Shown: one piece after another, positions 27,629-40,328 of the stretch
How the letters are laid out: every line of letters starts with the position of its first letter
Position numbering within the stretch: the stretch's first letter is position 1
Source of the DNA: Xestospongia muta
Taxonomy: Eukaryota; Porifera; Demospongiae; Haplosclerida; Petrosiidae
Length of the DNA stretch: 64,000 nucleotides
Assembly (NCBI GenBank): GCA_963693285.1
Contig: OY848918.1
Coordinates: 372,001-436,000, forward strand
Direction: 5' to 3'
Notes under the pieces: model-generated
Told to the model about the DNA's origin: nothing
What the model saw: only the letters and a program-made list of their open reading frames with translations
Databases searched by the model: none
Made by a program: the position numbers and the translations under genes

Positions 27629-28609
27629 TAATATTGTCATCAGTGGTAGCCATTATAATGTGATTAGAAATATTTAAACAAAGTTGGTCTCATTTACCAG
27701 TATTTGTAGTAGGACAAGCTACTGAAGAATGTGGTCAGTATTATTAGTACAATAGTTTCTAATAATTTGTATTATTTTAGTAAGGACACAACTTGGATTA
27801 GATAGAGTGTTAGGATCATCTGGTAATGTTGAATTATTGAGTGATGTCATTATTAAATGTGAGTTCATTTCTATATACACTATATTAGTTGTTATTGTAG
27901 CTAGATCTCTTAATGATAAACCACTCTTATTTCCTTGTGGTAATTTACATAAAGAAACATTACACTGTAAAAATTGATTTGTTGATTTAACTAATATATT
28001 GTTATACAGGTTGCATGTAGCAAACTTAGTATGATGTAAAAGTAAACATAACACTGTTTTTACTACTAATGCACTACAGCTACATAAACAGTAGTACATT
28101 AGTAATGAAAACAGTGTTATGTTTACTTTTACATCATATTAAGTTTATTACATGTAACCTGTATAACAATATATTAGTTAAATCAACAAATCAATTTTTA
28201 CAGTGTACCTCAACGACTACATGAAGCTAGTATTGGATTATATTCTCTAACATGTTATGAAACATGTCCTCACTCACAACTTGATACAAATATTAGAACA
28301 CTGGTTGGTATCTATCTATCTATCTTTTATCTCTTTATCTAGAACTGGAAAGATGGGACAAATGTTTTTTTTTCAGTCCATCTGGTGTTCAATTTGCTTT
28401 TCCCATAATCCAGTCAACAGTACATGATATACACTCACTAAATGTCAGTATATTATATAGTACATTATATTATTGATGTTAGTATTATAGTATTGTGCTA
28501 TTGGACCCAGTACTGCTGAGGCTCTCTCTGCTGTAGGTATATCACCAGTGGTAGCTAAAAAACCGACTCCACAAGAAGTACTAGCAATACTACAAACTAT
28601 TAAACAATA
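27627..28609 (+). pseudogene. UROS: UROS pseudogene (5' truncated, MITE insertion)
   Basis: Begins in the intron before the WSHLPVFVVG exon, so the first exons are missing. The LFPCGNL exon is interrupted after AAAGAAACATTA by a 243-bp inverted-repeat element. One base is lost in the T-run before CAGTCC (9 T against TTGTGTTTTT), shifting the frame in the FFSPSG exon. It ends ...ILQTIKQ with TAA 28607-28609, 42 bp from the POLR3B stop on the other strand. Confidence 0.88.
27963..28205. mobile_element. Foldback MITE with TA target duplication
   Basis: Terminal inverted repeats start CACTGTAAAAATTGATTTG and end with the reverse complement. Pairing extends almost to the centre (arms about 115 bp, short middle around AGCTACATAAAC). 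The intact UROS sequence GAAACATTACCTCAAC shows that TA is duplicated (27961-27962 and 28206-28207). TA duplication suggests mobilisation by a Tc1/mariner-type transposase. It contains no coding capacity; a 126-codon minus-strand frame across it is chance. Confidence 0.92.
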
Positions 28610-28651
28610 AATTCATTTTTAATTCCACATAATTCATTAATGATTGAAGTA

Positions 28652-31600
28652 TTAATCAATACATTTACTTAATGTAATACGTGGTATAATGTTCATTGAC
28701 TGAAGGTCTTGAAATAACAGTTTACAAGCATAGGGTATCTTGAGAGATGATATATGACCAGATGATTGACAATAATGACACCTACATTATTATAATAATA
28801 ATATATTAACTATATTATAATATAATAGAGAACTTACCATCCTGAGTAGCCTAGTAGACCACATTGACCACAGACATCAACTTCAAATATATCACTAGAA
28901 ATCATGAGACGTTCTAATAGTAACAGACTAGCTCCATATCCAATAAGACAATCTCTTTCCATCTCACCAAGACGTAAGCCACCATCACGAGAACGACCTT
29001 CAGTAGGTTGACGAGTAAGAACTGCACGAGGACCACGTGATCGAGCATGCATTTTATCTAATACCATATGTTTGAGTTTTTGATAATAGACAGGACCAAA
29101 GTAGATGTAAGCTTGTAATGGTTCACCAGTTATACCAGATGTGACATAATCCTTACCAGCATAGTTAAATCCATTACGTATTAAATCAGCGCTGACATCA
29201 GCAACTTTATCACCACCAAATGCTGTTCCATAATGAAATTGTCCATCTAACACTCCAGCTTTACCTGCTAACAACTCAATGAGTTTACCAACAGTCATAC
29301 GAGATGGAAAACCATGAGGATTCATAATAATATCAGGACAGATTCCTAAATCAGAAAATGGCATATCTTCCTGTTGTACAATAAGACCACATACTCCTTT
29401 CTGTCCATGACGGCTACTAAACTTATCACCAATTTCAGGACGTCTTGTGTCACGTAAAAGAATCTTGATCAAATAAGATTCCTCAGAATTAGAAGTTACT
29501 AATACTTTCTCAGCATACACATCTGTAGGACCTTTGTAGTTAACAGGAGATTCTTTATAACCATCCTGTCTTCCCATTGTACCAGGAGTCTGTTGCTGGA
29601 GGGGCTGTGTTACAAGTGGTATTGACTTGTTAACCAATGTCTGTCGATTACAGACCTTCTCTCCAGGGGACACGATACCATCTTGATCTAGTGGTTCATG
29701 TTTCCATATAGGTTTACCACTATGAGCATCACGACTTGGACCCATAATACGATCAAAACTTTGATTAGCATAACGTTTTAATGAGCAGACTTGTTTACAA
29801 TATACTAGACAACGACCAAACCCTCGATCAAGTGAAGCTTTATTGAGAATGAGAGCGTCTTCAATATCATAACCAGAATAACTCATAACAGCTACAGTAG
29901 CATTTTGTCCAGCAGGTAACTTATCAAACTGAATTAAATCAATAGTTTTTTACCTTAACTAGAGGAGCTTGTGGATAGACCAGTAAATACAGTAAAGTGT
30001 CAATACGATTTTGTTGGTTATAAGCTATAGTTCCCATTGCCTGTTTCCCCATAGCACACTGGTAAGTGTTACGAGGTGACTGGTTATGATGAGGATAAGG
30101 AATGAGACCAGCACACACACCAAGTAATGTAAATGGCTCTATTTCAAGATGTGTAGTGGATTCTGTGATATTTGACTCATAAAGAGCTATAGAGGAGTCA
30201 TTCTCTTCATTAACATCTAGATACTCCACTAACCCTCGCTGTAAAAAGTCTTCAAATTCCATTCCTTTTGATAGCATATCAATATGATCTGAAGTGACCC
30301 TGGGTTGACCTTTCTCCACGATAATATAAGGTCTACAGACACGCCCACTATCACATGATATATTAACACAATGATGATGATGATCAGGATATATTGATAC
30401 AAATTCACTCAGTCTACGACATCTTCGAAGGAGACAAAACTTGTGAATGAGTCCTCTGTAACCTTGAACTACTCCTAGGATGTTACTATTCAATAACACC
30501 AGATATACTGATGTACTAGATACCTCTTCACCAGACAAGTAGCTAATATCTTCAACTCCCAAATTAAAAGCTAGTCTCTTAATAGGAGCCTCATCTTGGT
30601 CAGTTGTAACATGAGTCATTAAAGCTAAGTTTTTAACAAGACCACAAGCCTCACCCTCAGGTGTATCAGATGGACATAACATACCCCATTGAGAGGGTTG
30701 AAGAGAACGTGGACCACTCACTTTACGAGTCTTCTCAAATTGACTGGTAATTCTGGTCATGTGACCTAGGGCAGAGATAAACGAGAGACGAGAGAGAACT
30801 TGAGTAACACCAGCACGTTCCATTTTGAATCTCTTCAGTGTCCAATTACCAGTGGAGATAGCGTTATCTAGACCATGAGTAATCTGGTCTTGTCTCATGT
30901 GACGTACTACATCAAACTGTTGAGCTCTTTGTTTAGGAATTGTTTGGTCAGCAATTCTCTGGAGCTCAGAGTTGAACTTTTTAAAGAGATCTTCAAAAAG
31001 TAAAGACAATAACTGACCAGCTAATTCAAGTCTTTTGTTGCCATAGTAATCTCGATCATCAACTTGATTCTCACGTTGTGCTATTATAACACGACGTACC
31101 ATTAGAGCTAAGAAGACAGACTTCATACGATAATCACCTCCTTCAACTGGTATATGTGCTAAGACAAGATTTGATAACACCTCTTGAGCTTCTTCAACTT
31201 TAGTTTTGCGTCTTCCCCATGTACTTCTACGAGTCTTTGTTCCTATAAACTCCAGGGCTTGTTTTCGTGTGAATATTTGAAGACTGGCGCATTCTTCAAG
31301 AGAGGGTGCAAATGTTGACAGTATATGTTCCTCACTACCTACTGTCTGTACTATCTCTTGGTCACTAAGTACTCCTATAGCTTTAAATACAGATACTATT
31401 GGAATATCATCAGTAAATGAATTATGTTTCAAGTAAAAGCGACCTGATTTAACAATGAGATTTGTTCGACTTTTACGCTCATGAGTGGAACTAGTAACAG
31501 AACATCCAATGTTACCCTTCCTGTCGAGATCCACAATGATACGATTCTTTGAAAGCTGTTCTTGAATTAAAATGACTTTCTCAACTCCTCTTACAATAAA

Positions 31601-32123
31601 ATATCCTCCAGGATCAATCAGACACTCATTGAGTCGGGCCATATCTTTAACTGATATATCAGATAGTATACAATTTGAACAACGTAACATAATTGGCATA
31701 CGACCAATAGGTAGTCCTTTACGAATGACCCTTTCAGCCCCTCTTGTATATTCAATGTCTACTGTTATAGGAGCTGAGTAAGTCATGTCTCTAAGACGAC
31801 ATTCATGAGGTGAGATAGGTTTTGTCACATTAAAAGACTCTTCAACTTCAGGTCTACCAATATATATATTGAGGTACTTGAGATAAAAGTTAGGATCAGC
31901 GTCACTCGTTTGCTCTAACTATTTTCTTGATCTCAGTATTAATGAAATAATTAAAGGAGTCTATATGTTGTTTTACTAATCCTCTGACTTTTAAGAAAGC
32001 AGGTAATAACTTCCATTTGTCTTGTACTGTACGTATAGGTTGAGCTATGTCCACTCCATCATAGAGACACTTTGGTAATACATCGTCTTCATCAGGATCA
32101 CCATTGGGATAAAACTCTGCCAT
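28652..32123 (-). CDS. POLR3B: RNA polymerase III second-largest subunit, two frameshifts
   Basis: Catalytic beta-type subunit of nuclear RNA polymerase III. Likely start [14 protein letters not shown] at 32123 (an in-frame upstream ATG lies at 32153). Stretches match human POLR3B closely: [135 protein letters not shown] and [20 protein letters not shown]. The zinc-finger end [16 protein letters not shown] crosses the only intron seen (28782-28837), stop at 28652. Two frame breaks: after [10 protein letters not shown] near 31905-31912 (residues equivalent to human KVT are missing) and one extra A in a run at about 29946-29951. So this copy is either a young pseudogene or carries assembly errors. 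Confidence 0.9.
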
Positions 32124-32358
32124 TGAACACCACGTGGTTGTATCATTGACCACCGCCCACTTTATTATAGTACTATACGAAGTTAGGAGAGGAAGGTAAT
32201 AAAATTAATAGGGGTTTACCATAATATCATATTTTATTTTTTGTAGGTTGTCTCTATAATTTTATCTTATTTAAAAGACTTAAAATAAAGTTAGTACAAT
32301 ATTATACACAATGTGTACAATGATCAGTGTATTAATAATTTAGTAAAGTCATTGAACA
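32124..32358. promoter_or_regulatory. Bidirectional promoter interval POLR3B/SCLY
   Basis: 235 bp between divergent starts. The same interval is kept at about 4490-4713 between the POLR3B relic and intact SCLY, with few differences. No specific element is named. Confidence 0.55.
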
Positions 32359-33188
32359 ATGGGAGACTCTGTTATCTATTTGGATTATAATGCAACTACT
32401 CCATTAGCTCCTGAAGTAATAAAAGTAATTACTCAATCATTACAGGAGCACTGGACTAATCCCAGTAGTAGTTATGGTACATAATGAACATTATATTAAT
32501 ATTTATAATATTATTGTCTTCAGATAAAGTCTCTAAACTAGCCATTAAAAATGCCAGAGAGCAGATTGCTAACATGATCAACAGTTCAACTGAAGGTAAG
32601 TAGATTATTAATGTTATATAACAATTATAATAATTTAATAGATATTGTATTTACTTCTGGAGGTACAGAGGTAGTCTATTGTGGGTAATTGATGTTATTA
32701 TTATGTCCCCTTTATTCTAGAGCAATAATATAGTATTTTATAGTGTTACTAATAGACCAATTAACAATAGTAACAAGAGGGGTATTTGTCCTCATATTAT
32801 AGCATCTTGTATTGAACATGTGTCTGTTTTAAGTCCATTACAACAACTAGTACGCGATGGATTCATTGGTACATAACAACAATACATTATATAGTAATAC
32901 TGATATTGTATAGAACTAACTATCTTACCACTGATGGAAGGGACTGGAGCAATTAGTGTTGATAGTATTATGAAGGCTATACAACCTAACACAATATTAG
33001 TGACTGTTATGTTAGCTAATAATGAGACAGGAGCTATACAAGTAAGTATAGTAATATGTTTGAATATAATATTGTTGGTGTATTTGCCTGTAAGAGAGAT
33101 CTGTGAGGCTATTGGGAAGTATAATGAAGTACATAGTCCATCTAGAGTATTAGTTCATACTGATGCTGCTCAGGTAATCTTTAGATAA
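32359..33188 (+). pseudogene. SCLY: SCLY 5' half (truncated copy)
   Basis: Repeats the first exons of SCLY with about one to two percent differences, from [18 protein letters not shown] to LVHTDAAQ. It stops inside the next intron at about 33188. The PLP-lysine and catalytic-cysteine exons are missing, so it cannot be active. Confidence 0.92.
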
Positions 33189-33604
33189 GGGATCTGATAG
33201 TATTATAATCAATCATAACATTATACCTGTGGAACTAGTTTAGCAAAACTAACTATACTCTACACTACAATGTCTACCTCATCTCTACAGAAACTTTCTC
33301 TCTCACTTACCGAGTCAGTTTTAAGACAATCCTTTGAGGTCTCCTAGCTGGTCGTCCATTAGGAGTCAGTGAACACAATCTATCTCTAAAGAACTGATGC
33401 TCCTCCATTACCAGCCCCACCTAACTAAGACCACACCCTAGCTATTTTTAACTCTTTGTATACTGTGTGGTGTGGTAGTCTACTCCTGGTTATTGTGAAC
33501 TGGTACATTGTATATTCAATACTATATTGGTAATATATTTAATATATTGTATCTAATACTGAACTGTATACATATCTATTTTATAAACTTTATTTATTCT
33601 TTTC
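33189..33604. other. Junction sequence after the SCLY break
   Basis: 33189-33380 occurs only here in the window. From about 33381 it matches 11025-11240 (TATCTCTAAAGAACTGATGC onward). The 5' end of that match falls beside the hairpin in the other copy. No gene is recognised. Confidence 0.5.
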
Positions 33605-33781
33605 TAGTTTATAAAATTTCCAGCTGTAGCCATTACTCATGGACAAGACCACCTCATCTCTGTTTGTGACATACAATTAGCTAATGCTATGATATTTAAT
33701 TAATTCTTTTAATCATAGGGGTTAGTATTATTATCCTTATCATTAGATTCACAGTTTAGAGGGTCGACATTTTTTATAAGG
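33605..33781 (+). other. Unassigned exon pair, second copy
   Basis: Near copy of 11240-11420 (FIKFPAVAITHGQDHLIS and then LVLLSLSLDSQFRGST). It is again spliced into the CDK1-like pseudogene at a GTAAGT. Family not recognised. Confidence 0.4.
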
Positions 33782-34261
33782 TAAGTCTTCAGTCACACTA
33801 TATCTCTTACTTGTTATAAAGGCTAGTCATAAAGTCACTAGTAAGTTTGTGGTCTTGAAGAAAATATGTCTTGAGAGTGAGGAAGAAGGTGTGTCCAGTA
33901 CAGCTATTAGAGAGATTTCAATATTGAAGGAAGTTCAACATCCTAATGTTGTGACATAAGTAAGAGTGTGTGTGTGTGTGTATTATTAAGTAAGCAAATT
34001 CTGATAGAATCTCTCTCTCTCATACAGACTTGAGGAAATAATCCATCAAGATTCTAAGTTCTATCTTGTTTTTGACGCAGCAGGCTGTGACCTATTAATG
34101 GTAAGTTATTGTTGAGTGATCCTTTTAATTCTAGTTGTATTTAATATCAGAAAATGTTGGTTTATAATCCTGGGAAGAGAATGTCAGCAAAGACTGCTAT
34201 ACAACATCCTTATTTCAGTGATTTAGACAAGTCAGGTCTACCTGATACAGTGCAGTCTTAA
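33782..34261 (+). pseudogene. CDK1: CDK1-like pseudogene psi-4 (internal deletion)
   Basis: Keeps [20 protein letters not shown] and [14 protein letters not shown], then jumps within a codon to the penultimate exon (AAGCDLLM) and to [22 protein letters not shown] 34259-34261. The whole catalytic core is deleted. It lies 200 bp upstream of K4. Confidence 0.85.
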
Positions 34262-34464
34262 GATGTTATACAGTACTATTTTATGTCTCATTAACTGTAT
34301 AGTGTATTAACACACACTAATACACGTGAATGGAATAAGTTCTAATAAATAAAATGACTTGTATATTCTAAGATTACTTGTTTTATGATGGAACTCGTGA
34401 GTAGTGAGTTGTCCTCAATTAAAATAAGTGAGAGGTTGTTATTAAGGGCGTGTCTGTAGAAAAG

Positions 34465-37400
34465 ATGGCTACATCTAGATCAGGTTTGACTACATTATTA
34501 TAATAGTTATCTATTGTTATGTGTGTGTGTGTGTCATGTTCTACAGATTATTATGTACCTACAAAGAGGGATGGTCACTCCACACATATAGTGGGTGACT
34601 ACCTCTACATGTGGGGTGGTGATATATATGGTCTCCCTAGTGTACATGATAATGTAGTCAAACGGAGGATGACCTCTGTTATTGAGTTATTTCACTTACC
34701 AACTGGTAAGTGGGAACAACGACCTACCAATGGAAAACCTCCACTGGGTGTCTGTTATTATACCTCAACAGTTATCAGTAACAGGATCTACTACTTTGGA
34801 GGATATTGTAATCATGTTGGGTGTCGTCACAATAGTGTCAACTCATTAATAACAGATTCACTTACATGGAATGAACTGTTCCCAACTAATTCAAGTATGG
34901 GTCCAATGATGAAGTCAGGCTGTGGGATGATATCTCTTACATTCAATAAAGTGGATTATCTACTGGTAGTTGGTGGATTTGGTCCACGTCCCACCTCTCC
35001 ACAACCTGGTGCTCAGTATAGTAGTGGTGATATTGTTCATACTAATGAGCACCACTACTATCAGTTATCCAGTGGTAAGAAGATCAATATATCATGTTAT
35101 CAATACATTATACATCAAGTACAATTTTATAACTGTTTGTATTTCAGGTCAGTGGATAACACCAGAAATTAGTGGAGAACGCCCACCTCCTTGTCATGGC
35201 TTCACTCTTACATCACTACCAAATAACAGAGCTCTGTTATTTGGTGGTTCTACTCCTAATGGTACTGTTAACACTGTGTATATTGCTCAGTGTACAAAGA
35301 CTGCAGTGGTGAGTACAATATGTACTAAGTTAAAGTATTTAGTTACTGTATAATATTGTGGAGTAATCAAGTTTAAAGTTTGAGAATGTTGAATGAACTA
35401 AATTTAGAGTATAGTGTCTTTATATTATTATTAGGAATTGTTTTATTAATGAACAAGTGATTCACTGTTTGTTAATATTTCTTTAGTCAACTTAGAGGTT
35501 ATAGTGATAACTGAAACATTCCTATAGTCAACTATAGTGATACTATATTTCCTTGACTAAATGTCACTCTTGAATAGTAGCCTCCCTTTTTGTATATCAA
35601 TGAAATTGATGATGACCTTGAATAAATGCTGCAATGTCTGCTTAACAAAATTGTCTATTACTAAGTTGTTCTGTCTAAATGTTGACAACACAAAAATAAA
35701 ATTTCATTCTAAAAAATCTTTTATCAGTCATTAAATAGCTGTAGTTTGATAAAGTCCTTAAACAATTGAGTTGACAAGGAGGTAATGTTTACTTAAAACT
35801 CTTGTCAAAGCTTGATCTATCATTTACTAACTGATATACAAAGTTTAAAGCTATTGTTTATCAGGAATGTTCATAATCACTTCTAACTCTAGAAACTTTA
35901 ATGATTGACAATTATATTTTAAATACTGTCCTTGATTAGACAATGTCCTCAAATAGTAAATTTCCCTGTTGTTGATGAATATTGAAATAGATGTCCCAGG
36001 TCTTATTGAAGGAAATATGGTAACTAAATTAAAATCCACATAAAGTATAAAATGAGCAATATTCTTAAACATTTCCCAGTATACAGTATTAATTACTGCT
36101 ATGTTAATTGTATAATATGTTAACTTGAGTATTATCTACCCAGCACTGGGAGAAGATAAGTGAACCACTTCACAAATCAGTGAATTGGCCTCAGAGTAGA
36201 TGGCTTCATGCTACCACTATTATCAGTGACCTACATGTGATGATGGTGGGTGGATATTCTGGACGCAGTGTTATTGCTGACAGCTGGTTATTTAACATTG
36301 ATACAAAGACATGGACAAAGGTTAGTTACTAATTATCATGTGACCTAACTCTAACACAAAGTGAGTTAATGTCTATGATCTACAGTATGAGGAGACATAA
36401 TAAAATGTGACTATTTGAACTTTGACCTCTGAAAATAACCCTCATCTATAGAAAATTTATAATTAGTAATAGTTATTGTTTTTTATGAGCTGGTTTTATA
36501 ACTGTAGTCCTGACACTATAGTATGTTAACATTTATGATAGTATAGTCTTTTGATATATCTGATTTGTTTATAGTTGTAATTCAGTTATTAAAGACTGTA
36601 CATAAGTACTTATGTTCATGTTTTAAAGTCTTGTAACATGTCAACTCTACCAGTTGATACAAAGTTATAGTCTGTTACTAGAGTACATGTATCCACTGAT
36701 GTTACATGTATAATGACTAGTTTTGTAGTAATATCATAACATCATTATTATAATGTCATATAGTACACTATATTCCATCTTATAGCTCACTATACCAGAG
36801 TCAGTGACTAAGAGATGTGACCACTCCCTCTCAGTATGGAATGTGTCACCTACCACTATATGTGTAGTACTATTTGGAGGAAGAACAAGTATATTTGGAT
36901 CTAATCTCAATGATACTACAGTGCTAGAACTTAGTAAGTACTGTCTACTGATGATAGTATTTGTTATATAGTACACACACACACATTATCAGTATTATCA
37001 CAGTATGATATAGGAGTGTTGACACACTAACTGTTTGTATTACAAACTAGTCTCATACCTCAATACTATTGTAACATACTATATCTCTCACTGTAGTATG
37101 TAATAATGACCAATGGTCTCTAGAAGATGTAATAACTAACTTGAGGTCAACTGAAGAATATCAACTTAAGCTACGACAGAAGAGACAAGAAACATCTGTA
37201 CAACCTTTTGTGAGACATGGACAACCTCAACTTACTGTCCAATCTCCTACATGTCTTCAACCTTCTTCTTCATCATGTCAAGAGTCACAAGAGAAAGATA
37301 GAGAAATCCAACGATTAACACGACAACTTGAAGTTACCAACAAAGAGCTACAAGATACCAAACAACAGCAGATAGATTTGACAAGAGCTCTTCAAGAGGA

Positions 37401-38403
37401 CCTTCAAACAAAAGAAAGACAACTAAATCAACTACATCGAGAACTTCAAGAGAAACAACAAACTCAAGCTACACTTCAACAACAGCTACAAGATAGTCAA
37501 GAGAGGGAAAGAGTACTACGTGATGACCATCACCGAGAACATGAAGATCTTCATCGACAACTCCAAGAGCTAACCACTGCTCTTCAACAAACACGTCAAG
37601 CTAATGTCACTCTTCAACAACAAGTTCAACAGTTACAAGAACAGTCTCACTGGGTAGTGAGGAGAGAAGAGATTGAGATGACTGAGGAGGTCCTTGGGAA
37701 AGGAGGTTGGGGAGAAGTCAAGGTGGCTAAATTTCGTGGCCTTAGAGTAGCTGCCAAATGTCTTCATGAAGTTATCCTGTCACCATATAACATATCAGTT
37801 TTTACAAGAGAAATGGAGATTGCTGCTCGAGTACGTCATCCTAATCTCCTTCAGTTCATAGGAGCCACTCGAGTGGGTACTCCTATCATCCTATCTGAAT
37901 TAATGCCAACAAGCCTTCGAAAAGAGCTAGAAACTGGTCCTCTACCTTATCATGGTGTTTTAGCAATCAGTCAAGATATAGCCTGTGGTCTCAACTATCT
38001 CCACCTCTTTAAACCAGACCCAATACTACATAGAGATGTCAGCACTGCTAATGTCCTTCTTACACATGGGCAATGCAGTTGGAGAGCCAAGGTATCAGAC
38101 TATGGTTCAGCTAATCTTCAACCAATGATTGGTCGAACAGTCAATCCAGGTAATCCAGTTTATTCTGCTCCAGAAGCTGGTGTACCAAGAGACCATTCTC
38201 CTGCAATGGATGTTTACAGTTATGGTGTTGTCTTGATTGAAATGATGATCTGTCGTATTCCTGAGGTAGCTCAGAGACAACTTCATATTAACAGTATTCA
38301 ACGACCGACATTTAAAGCTCTTATTGAACGATGTTTGAAGGGGAATCGTAGAGAACGTCCAACAATGTCCAAGATCATAAAAAACTTCAATGAGACCATT
38401 TAA
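34465..38403 (+). CDS. K4: complete kelch - coiled coil - TKL-like kinase
   Basis: The best-preserved member; no stop was seen in any exon. Exons: 34465-34483 (MATSRS), 34547-35074 (blades 1-3), 35148-35308 (blade 4), 36144-36320 (blade 5), 36786-36933 (blade 6) and 37097-38403. Loop residues: KRDGHS..WGGDIYG, GVCYYTSTV, NHVGCRHN, GGFGPRPTS, QSRWLHA..VGGYSGRSV and KRCDHS..FGGRTSIFGSN. The linker CNNDQWSLEDVITNLRSTEE is followed by a Gln-rich coiled coil and a kinase with GKGGWGEVK, VAAKCLHE, HRDVSTAN, DYG and APE, ending IKNFNETI. The type A C-lobe is like K1. The kinase resembles TKL-group kinases; Ser/Thr specificity is assumed. No membrane segment, so it is probably a cytosolic sensor kinase activated through the propeller or coiled coil. 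Confidence 0.93.
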
Positions 38404-38932
38404 TAGTAGACAATAATATAGTGTGTGTTACAATATTAGTAGTGAGTTATTATAATAGTTAGCTTAGTTATTGTACTATGTGTGATCATTATAATAATAT
38501 TACCATATTTGGACATTTTGAATTTTATATAAACAAGTTATTATTTATAATATAATAAGTTGATCTTTAAAATGGTCCACCTCCTACTATGTCAAGATTT
38601 CATATGAATTGACTACATTTATAAAGATGTCTGTGAACTTGTTGTTGTAGTAGCTTCAAAAAGGTGGTTAGTTGTTATATATATTGTAGAATATCTCTTA
38701 TCTGGACACTGGTTGGTCTAGTTTGACTAGCTAGGGACACCTTCCTTTCATAGGATACAGTACATATTACAACTTTTGATATTAGACACTGTCCTTAGTA
38801 TAGAGGTGTCGTCAATATAGAGATTGTATAATACACTAAAGTATTAGTATGGGACTAGAACAAGTGTCCTAAATATAGAGGGTGTCCTTACTTGGAGGTT
38901 CCACATTATTACATGATATGATTCATTTTTAG
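38404..38932. repeat. Kelch 3' flank and R3 repeat
   Basis: 38525-38715 repeats 17320-17520 downstream of K2. 38785-38890 carries degenerate GTGTCC..ATAGAGG units of the R3 family. No gene is seen. Confidence 0.6.
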
Positions 38933-39238
38933 TCAAACTACCAACTGTTACTATTGAGTCAGAAGGTCCAGTGGTTTCCATGGCAACACATACCCCACTA
39001 TATTGTGGTTCACTACCTGTATCAGTCTTGTTTGCCATTCATGATAAGTGGGTGTGGTTATATTAGTAACTATGATGTAATATTGTCCTCTAGATGGTCT
39101 AGTCTCCTTGATCCTACAGGAGATGAGATGTCACTATGTTCTGGTTTAGTGAGTATTGTAGACAAGAATATGTTAGCTGGAGTGTATAAACTTGGTAAAC
39201 CACACCCCTTTATATTACGCTCGCAAATCTTTCAATAA
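38933..39238 (+). pseudogene. Exosome RNase-PH-like subunit (EXOSC8-type), C-terminal exons only
   Basis: Two exons, 38933-39047 (KLPTVTIESEGPVVSMATHT then PLYCGSLPVSVLFAIHD) and 39094-39238 (WSSLLDPTGDEMSLCSGLVS, then IVDKNMLAGVYKLGK), TAA 39236-39238. LP.VTI, PVS..FA..D, L.DPTG.E and the KLGK end resemble the C-terminal part of exosome ring subunits, closest by eye to EXOSC8/RRP43; EXOSC7 is an alternative. No upstream exons are visible, so it is a fragment carried with the duplicated block. A smaller relic lies at 3424-3518. Confidence 0.6.
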
Positions 39239-39563
39239 TTTTATTCTCTAACTTGTAAATTTATCAGTACAATAGTCCATGATTATGTCAATGTAATATT
39301 ATAGAACAACACAATATCATATAACAAAGTGATGTAGTCTATTGTAACCTTGTTAATATTGATAATTATGTCATTCGTTGGTCAATATTATTACTAATTA
39401 TTAATTATCTCTATAATATTAGGGGGCAGGAGCATCCCAGAATATCTAATCTCAAAACATCTAATAGTCAAAATTTCTAATTTCAATGAATGTGTGGAAG
39501 AAGTGCCAGTAGTTACTTCATCATGGCCAAGTCTTAGAGAAGAACTGTTTAAAAAGAGCAGTC

Positions 39564-39870
39564 ATGTCTATAGACTATTATACAAAGATTGAAAAGATTA
39601 GAGAAGGGACTTATGGTATCATTTACAAGGTAAGTCTTCAGTCACACTATATCTCTTACTTGTTATAAAGGCTAGTTATAAAGTCACTGGTAAGTTTGTG
39701 GTCTTGAAGAAAATATGTCTTGAGAGTGAGGAAGAAGGTGTGCCCAGTATCAGCTATTAGAGAGATATCGATATTGAAGGAAGTTAACATCCTAATGTTG
39801 TGGCATAAGTGAGAGTGTGTGTATGTGTGTATTGTGAAGTAAAATGTCCTGATAGAGTGGCTCGAAATGA

Positions 39871-39934
<64 letters not shown>

Positions 39935-40271
39935 ATCAAGATTCTTAAGTTCTTATTTTTGAATTCATGAGTATGAACTTAAAGAAATATCTTGATAGTA
40001 TTCCAGCTGGACAGTCTATTGATACATTAATACTAAAGGTAGTAATGGATACATGATTTGATAGATGGATACATGGATTGACAAATGGATACATGGATGA
40101 ATAGATAAATGGATTAATAGATAAACATATAACTGAATGGATGGATGTATGGATCAATGGATGGACATACAGATACCAATCTACAATGAACATACATTAT
40201 AGTAGTCATATCCATTGTAGATGTGACATGAATGAGCCTTTGGTATACCAGTTCGTGCATATACCCATGAG

Positions 40272-40328
<57 letters not shown>

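Noticed and set aside
27719..28099. 126-codon frame across the MITE
   Set aside because: It spans the element and antisense UROS exons; no protein similarity.
29925..29951. A 25-bp GT-AG intron to explain the POLR3B frame break
   Set aside because: It is too short to splice and would remove residues (TIDLIQ) conserved with human POLR3B; a homopolymer insertion is simpler.
28834..31828. POLR3B considered as POLR2B or as two genes
   Set aside because: Motif details and the zinc-finger end fit the Pol III subunit best, and the two reading frames are one homologous protein split by a single-base insertion.
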